From NCBI GenBank assembly GCA_028864885.1, contig JAGWLR010000003.1, positions 1-64,000 of the forward strand: a stretch of DNA of 64,000 nt, given 5' to 3'. The stretch is from Burkholderiales bacterium (GTDB lineage: Bacteria > Pseudomonadota > Gammaproteobacteria > Burkholderiales > Burkholderiaceae_C). A program made the position numbers and the translations under genes. The notes beneath the pieces were generated by a model, which was given only the letters and a program-made list of their open reading frames with translations, made no database searches and had not been told where the DNA came from. Below, piece after piece: positions 59,876 to 64,000 of the stretch (position 1 is the stretch's first letter; the number at the start of each line of letters is the position of its first letter).

Positions 59876-60163
59876 GCGGGTTTCAAACTTTGCCTAAGGC
59901 GCCGAATTTGTCCGTAAATACCGGCAGATCAACAGCGTGTCGGTTTGTTGCTTCACGCGCATGTCCCCGTTGACGATTTCGGGGCTGATTCCCCGCATGG
60001 TTACCCTGAAACCTTAACGTAACCTCACCGTTGCAACCCGTGGTGTGACCTTAGGATTCAGTAGCTTGAGTTGAAGCGTGCAGCGAAGAAGCGATTACTA
60101 GGCAGCGCTCAAAACGGGACCCCATCTTGCATACTGTCATTTCACGTATGTGGAGGGCAAGCG

Positions 60164-60436
60164 ATGGACGACGATGAGGACATTCTTCGCCAGAGGTCTG
60201 AAATTGCGGACGCGAGGCTTGGCGTTGCAGAGGAATTGGTTTGGTTTATCGCTTTCCTTATTGCGTATGTCGCCAATCAGCACCTTGATAGTGTCATTGC
60301 TTCCCTTGCGATTTTTGCGCTGACCTACTTCGCCGTGACTGCCCCCTATAGGTCGCAGGCTAAGACGGCAGAGGATACGTACTTTCGGGTTGCCAAACTT
60401 GGAAAATATGCCCAAAGAGGGTTGCGCGACGATTGA
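60164..60436 (+). CDS. Small hypothetical membrane protein (two TM segments)
   Basis: ELVWFIAFLIAYVANQHLDSVIASLAIFALTYFAV. Confidence 0.6.
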   Translation: MDDDEDILRQRSEIADARLGVAEELVWFIAFLIAYVANQHLDSVIASLAIFALTYFAVTAPYRSQAKTAEDTYFRVAKLGKYAQRGLRDD

Positions 60437-60572
60437 AAGCTGCAGAGTTCATTACATGTCAGCAACTGCAATACCTTGCTATGACCTTGTTGTAGCTGAA
60501 TGTCCCGCCCGCGCGTAGGTACGACGCGCCCCTCTTGTGCGGTATCGTTGGTGCAAACAACAGGAGGTTTCA

Positions 60573-60893
60573 ATGCTCACTCGGTTTGCTGCCGTAGGCT
60601 CTTTTGTTTGTGCAGTTGCGCTTGTCGCAGGATGTGCCCATTCGGGCGTGGTCGCTATGGGGCCCGACACCTACATGGTCGCCAATTCAGAATGGGGCTT
60701 TTCCTCCGGCGGCTATCAGAAGGCCAAGGCGCTGCAAGAGGCATCTGGTTATTGCAAAAGCATAGGCAAGGAAATACTGGTGCTGTCGTCCAAGCAAAAC
60801 GACGTTGAGCTTGGAAAGACGCCCGCGGCAGAGATTCAGTTCCGCTGCCTGCCACCCGGTGATCCTGATCTGAAGCGACCTGCGCCGTTTTGA
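60573..60893 (+). CDS. Small lipoprotein, hypothetical
   Basis: Signal plus lipobox LVAGC; GPDTYMVANSEWGFSSGGYQKAKALQEASGYCKSIGKEILV. Confidence 0.7.
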   Translation: MLTRFAAVGSFVCAVALVAGCAHSGVVAMGPDTYMVANSEWGFSSGGYQKAKALQEASGYCKSIGKEILVLSSKQNDVELGKTPAAEIQFRCLPPGDPDLKRPAPF

Positions 60894-61147
60894 GGTCCAT
60901 TGATTGTTTTTTAGGGTCGGTGTGCCGACCTTCCCGCGCGCGTACTGAGCAGCGTTTGATTTCATTTGATTGTTTTTCAGGCAACCAACAGTCATACAGC
61001 GCATTTGATGATGCCCGTTTGAAAAAGGGGATTTATTCTGCGCGTGGGCTCACATGCGGTTTCCAGCCCTCAATGCGCCATAGATAGCTCCCCCCCCCTA
61101 CGTCAGGGTGTGGCCTTTTTAGGGTTGTGACAAAGTACGGCGATTCA

Positions 61148-61423
61148 ATGATGAAGGAGCCGTCAATGGAGTGGATTTTTCCAGCCGCTATCGGTGTGAT
61201 TGTGTATTTCCTCTCTGAGGCTCTACCTGGGCCAGTTCCTGGTTTGCTCGGACTACTTGCCGCAACAGTGATCTACTTGGAGATGCGCCTTAGGCATTGG
61301 GTCGAGCTCTATTCGATCACTGACAGGCAACTTATCGACACCGACAAACGACTTTGCGAGGCTGAAGAATTGATTGGTGAGTTGACTCAAAAGGTTGAGT
61401 CCCTGACGAGTCAGATGTCCTGA
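61148..61423 (+). CDS. Small hypothetical membrane/coiled-coil protein
   Basis: MEWIFPAAIGVIVYFLSEALPGPVPGLLGLLAATVIYLEM then a heptad-like tail; overlaps antisense ORF 61253-61549. Confidence 0.5.
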   Translation: MMKEPSMEWIFPAAIGVIVYFLSEALPGPVPGLLGLLAATVIYLEMRLRHWVELYSITDRQLIDTDKRLCEAEELIGELTQKVESLTSQMS

Positions 61424-61591
61424 CGCTTTGGAATTGTTCACCGCCCCTTTGATGTGCCGGGCTTCATTCGCCTTTTTTGGCTTTTTTAAAGCCCAGATCA
61501 CCAGCGTCAACACGATGTTGTCAAAGATCAGCTCGCCGGGTTCGCTCATGTGTTGACGCCTACGCGCGCGCGTTAAGGCGTCTGAAAATCA

Positions 61592-61804
61592 TCAGATCTT
61601 CTGTTTGTTGTCTGTTCTGAGAGACTGGGGCAGGGTGTCTCTGGCCAGTTTCTCGGTAATGGCCAGCCGCACAAACTCCGCCCGGTTGCCTCGGGCTGGA
61701 TGGTTCCTAGCCAGTTTCAGCAGTAAATCAACTTGCTGCACCACATCATCAGGGACCGATACGATCAGCCTTAGTACAGGATTGCCGTGGAATCTTCTGG
61801 CCAT
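61592..61804 (-). CDS. Small ribbon-helix-helix (CopG-like) protein
   Basis: LRLIVSVPDDVVQQVDLLLKLARNHPARGNRAEFVRLAITEKL. Confidence 0.6.
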   Translation of the reverse strand: MARRFHGNPVLRLIVSVPDDVVQQVDLLLKLARNHPARGNRAEFVRLAITEKLARDTLPQSLRTDNKQKI

Positions 61805-61910
61805 ACTCATGATTGATTTCCTATCTGTATTTTGCTGTTATTTGCAGCAGCGTTGACCCCGGCCAGGGCGCGCACGATTTGGTCGAACACAGCTTGTCCG
61901 GGGTCTTGAG

Positions 61911-62498
61911 TCATCGTTCTTCGAAGCCTTCGCAACGGTGCAGGATGTGTGTCACAGGCTCAAGTAAGCCAATCACGCCTTCAATGCGTCCGCGCCGTGC
62001 TGATGTACATCTGCCTTTTGAATCCAGGCCAGAGCATTCCAGGCACATGCGCCGGTCATCGCCTTCACGGTCCCGCGTAACCAAGCTATAGGCCAGCCGT
62101 TCGGCCTTGACCGGGTTCACGCCACACATCACGAATGAATCGACCCGTCCAGTGAATCGGTCAATCTCCCGCGTGTTCATGGCCTCGGTTTGTGGCCAGC
62201 AATGCCGATCAGGGTCTAGCGGTTCCCCGTGGATTTCAGCCGCCATGCGTTCGGCGTGTTCGCGTGACATTTCGCCATCGTGTTCAATGATTGCGGCTCG
62301 TTCTTCGAATGCTTCTTTCTGGCTGGCTTCATCGGGGTGTTGAAGAGCCTGAACGATGGCGGCTTTGTGGCTCTTGATGGCGGCTCGCTGATCCTGTGAC
62401 AGCTTGCTGGCAGGCTGCACCGCCAGATCGCCCGAAGGCAATACGGACAGTGCGATGCCTGCACGCCTGAGCCCTTGGAGTAGGTCAGGCGCGCCCAT
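61911..62498 (-). CDS. TubC_N-like docking-domain protein of a mobile-element replication operon, C-terminal Cys cluster
   Basis: DLLQGLRRAGIALSVLPSGDLAVQPASKLSQDQRAAIKSHKAAIVQAL; MCLECSGLDSKGRCTSARRG. Confidence 0.65.
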   Translation of the reverse strand: MGAPDLLQGLRRAGIALSVLPSGDLAVQPASKLSQDQRAAIKSHKAAIVQALQHPDEASQKEAFEERAAIIEHDGEMSREHAERMAAEIHGEPLDPDRHCWPQTEAMNTREIDRFTGRVDSFVMCGVNPVKAERLAYSLVTRDREGDDRRMCLECSGLDSKGRCTSARRGRIEGVIGLLEPVTHILHRCEGFEER

Positions 62499-63694
62499 CA
62501 GATAACCTCTATATCGTCAGGTTGAGAAGGCGTCGGATCGGCAACTTGCTCTCCAACTTGCTCAACTTGCTCACTGTTTGAAAGTTGAGCATCTTGAGCA
62601 ACTTGGGTGAGCAACATGGGTAGTCGCCAGTACCAGACACCCCCGTCACCACGTCGCTTGGTCACCTTCAGATCGTCTGCTGCACGTCTGACAGAAGCCC
62701 ATTTCACGCCCGCCGCTTTCGCTTCAGCTTCGACCGTTTTAGTCGGGGTGACGCCGGTGGCCAGCACTTGCAGAAGAAAGTCCGCAGCCGCTTGTCTTGC
62801 GCCTGGAGCTTGTTCTCCTGTTTCTTCTGTTTGGGCGTCTGGCTCTCGCAGTAGATCGCGGGCTGTGCCTGCAACACCTTTGCCCCAATTGACATAGCTG
62901 GCGTGAATGCCCGGCAATGGTTCGGCTTGCTCGATGGTGTATTCAAAACCACCATCGTCCGGGCCAATGTTGGACTTGCCTCGCGCCAGGATGCGCCGGT
63001 CTTGGCTGTCGTCGTCTTCGTCCTTGACCTTGGCTGCAACCAGCACCACGCGCGCCACCGCAGTGAATGCAATCGAGCCCACCACCCGAGATGCAGGATC
63101 GGACCCGGCTCCGCCTTTGGAGAAATGCGAGATGCCCAGCACAGCAGCATCAAGCCTTGATCCAAGGTCAACCAGTGGTTGCAGTGCGCGTCTTACTTCG
63201 GTGTTCTTGTGGCTGTCGCCTTGAACGGCTGACACCACTGGATCAACGATTAGCAAGCGAACACCGCCAATTGATCGGGCCTGATCTTCAAGGGCTGTCA
63301 TGTGACTGGCTGGATCAAACGGAATCACATCACCGTCAACTTGCGTGCCCTGCACAAAGTAGCAGCGCGAACGGTCAGCACCAGCAGCCAGCAGGCGAGG
63401 CAAAAGGGTGTCTGCTGGATCATCCTCACCGGACCAGATCAGCACGTTTCCAGGCTCGCAGCGTGCGCCACATGGCCAGCGCCCACCGATGGTGATAGTT
63501 GCTGCTATGGCTAGGGCAATGGTTGTCTTTCCCTGCCCGGGTGCGCCAGCCAGGATGTGCAGCTTTCCTAGTGCCAGCCAATCAGGCCAAAGCCACCGCA
63601 CAGGCTCAGGGGTTAGGTCCGATCCATTGACCAAGACCACAGACGGTGGGAGTCCAGCCATTTGCAGGCGCTTCAGGTCATCGGTCCCACTCAT
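62498..63694 (-). CDS. AAA family ATPase, RepA-like replicative helicase
   Basis: HILAGAPGQGKTTIALAIAATI Walker A, RLLIVDPVV Walker B, LGISHFSKGG. Confidence 0.85.
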   Translation of the reverse strand: MSGTDDLKRLQMAGLPPSVVLVNGSDLTPEPVRWLWPDWLALGKLHILAGAPGQGKTTIALAIAATITIGGRWPCGARCEPGNVLIWSGEDDPADTLLPRLLAAGADRSRCYFVQGTQVDGDVIPFDPASHMTALEDQARSIGGVRLLIVDPVVSAVQGDSHKNTEVRRALQPLVDLGSRLDAAVLGISHFSKGGAGSDPASRVVGSIAFTAVARVVLVAAKVKDEDDDSQDRRILARGKSNIGPDDGGFEYTIEQAEPLPGIHASYVNWGKGVAGTARDLLREPDAQTEETGEQAPGARQAAADFLLQVLATGVTPTKTVEAEAKAAGVKWASVRRAADDLKVTKRRGDGGVWYWRLPMLLTQVAQDAQLSNSEQVEQVGEQVADPTPSQPDDIEVI

Positions 63695-64000
63695 GCTGTA
63701 CCTCCGCCCTGTTCGTCAAAGTGCGCACGCTCCAAGTTGTCGATCACCGCGTCAATCCTTCGTTCATCGCGCCGTGCGTAAACGTCTGCCCAGTCCTCGC
63801 CAGGGGTTTGAGGGATCAACACCGATACCGACAGACCAGCCGCACGCGCACGGCTTTCGAGCTTGTGTGCAGCCGCTTGTCCTGTTCCGCTTTCGTCGTT
63901 GTCTCCGAAGATCACCAACCGCTTGACGCCTCGGGGCCACTGGAAGCTGCTCAAGCAGCCAGCCGAATAGGTGGCCACTACCGGTAGGGCGCTTGCAGCA
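63691..64000 (-). CDS. Toprim-domain primase-like protein (5' end beyond window)
   Basis: ASALPVVATYSAG and LVIFGDNDESGTGQAAAHKL Toprim motifs; frame open to window end; 4-nt overlap with the ATPase gene. Confidence 0.8.
   Translation of the reverse strand, partial: AASALPVVATYSAGCLSSFQWPRGVKRLVIFGDNDESGTGQAAAHKLESRARAAGLSVSVLIPQTPGEDWADVYARRDERRIDAVIDNLERAHFDEQGGGTA

Larger units (their letters stand above)
59808..64000. mobile_element. Putative integrative element inserted at the 3' side of tRNA-Val (partial, continues beyond window)
   Basis: Abrupt switch from core genes to orphan ORFs and a Toprim/RepA-like/TubC_N-like replication module next to a tRNA; no integrase seen in window. Confidence 0.6.

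Noticed and set aside
59999-60024. Inverted repeat GGTTAC-N14-GTAACC near the island boundary
   Set aside because: Six-base arms are expected by chance; no adjacent gene or conserved context to support an operator or att site.
60905-60935. GGTCGG-tgtg-CCGACC hairpin after the lipoprotein gene as a terminator
   Set aside because: The T-run precedes the stem rather than following it on the plus strand, and the minus strand has no U-tract after the stem.
61253-61549. 98 aa minus-strand ORF (MSEPGELIFDNIVLTLVIWALKKPKK...) in the island
   Set aside because: Its start looks protein-like, but it overlaps the plus-strand 61148-61423 ORF and no family is recognised; not confident enough to call.
1-64000. 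CRISPR array, IS element or rRNA operon
   Set aside because: Looked for regularly spaced repeats, transposase motifs and rRNA-like sequence; none seen.

Overview
The window is a gene-dense, high-GC segment that looks like a betaproteobacterial (Burkholderiales-like) chromosome. The taxon is inferred from gene content and order. From 1 to about 59.8 kb it is mostly core genome: trpS 3' end, ppk2, glnS, hmp-nsrR, rbgA/ylqF, dusC, minCDE, ygiQ-type radical SAM, dbpA, a MsbA-like ABC exporter, matB-like, livHMGF, nth, lemA/TPM cluster, rsxB/rnfB, phaZ, tyrB/aspC, uvrB, iscRSUA-hscBA-fdx, dnaQ and one tRNA-Val(CAC). Immediately 3' of the tRNA the content changes abruptly to short orphan ORFs followed by a replication-type operon (partial Toprim primase, RepA-like AAA ATPase, TubC_N-like protein, small RHH-like protein). 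I read this as the start of a tRNA-integrated mobile element that runs off the window; no integrase is visible. The most interesting signals are: (i) that element; (ii) several signalling proteins with missing or substituted catalytic motifs (a MASE3-GGDEF-EAL protein lacking about 30 residues of the GGDEF core, an RDDEF protein, an HD-GYP-like protein with the HD doublet replaced by MN); (iii) a lipoprotein resembling a C39 peptidase with Cys, His and Asp positions all replaced; (iv) terminator-like hairpins in unexpected places (livH leader, isc operon, inside an ABC exporter ORF); (v) a frameshifted Tim44-like pseudogene. No CRISPR array, rRNA or IS element was seen. All family calls are from reading motifs by eye; no searches were run.
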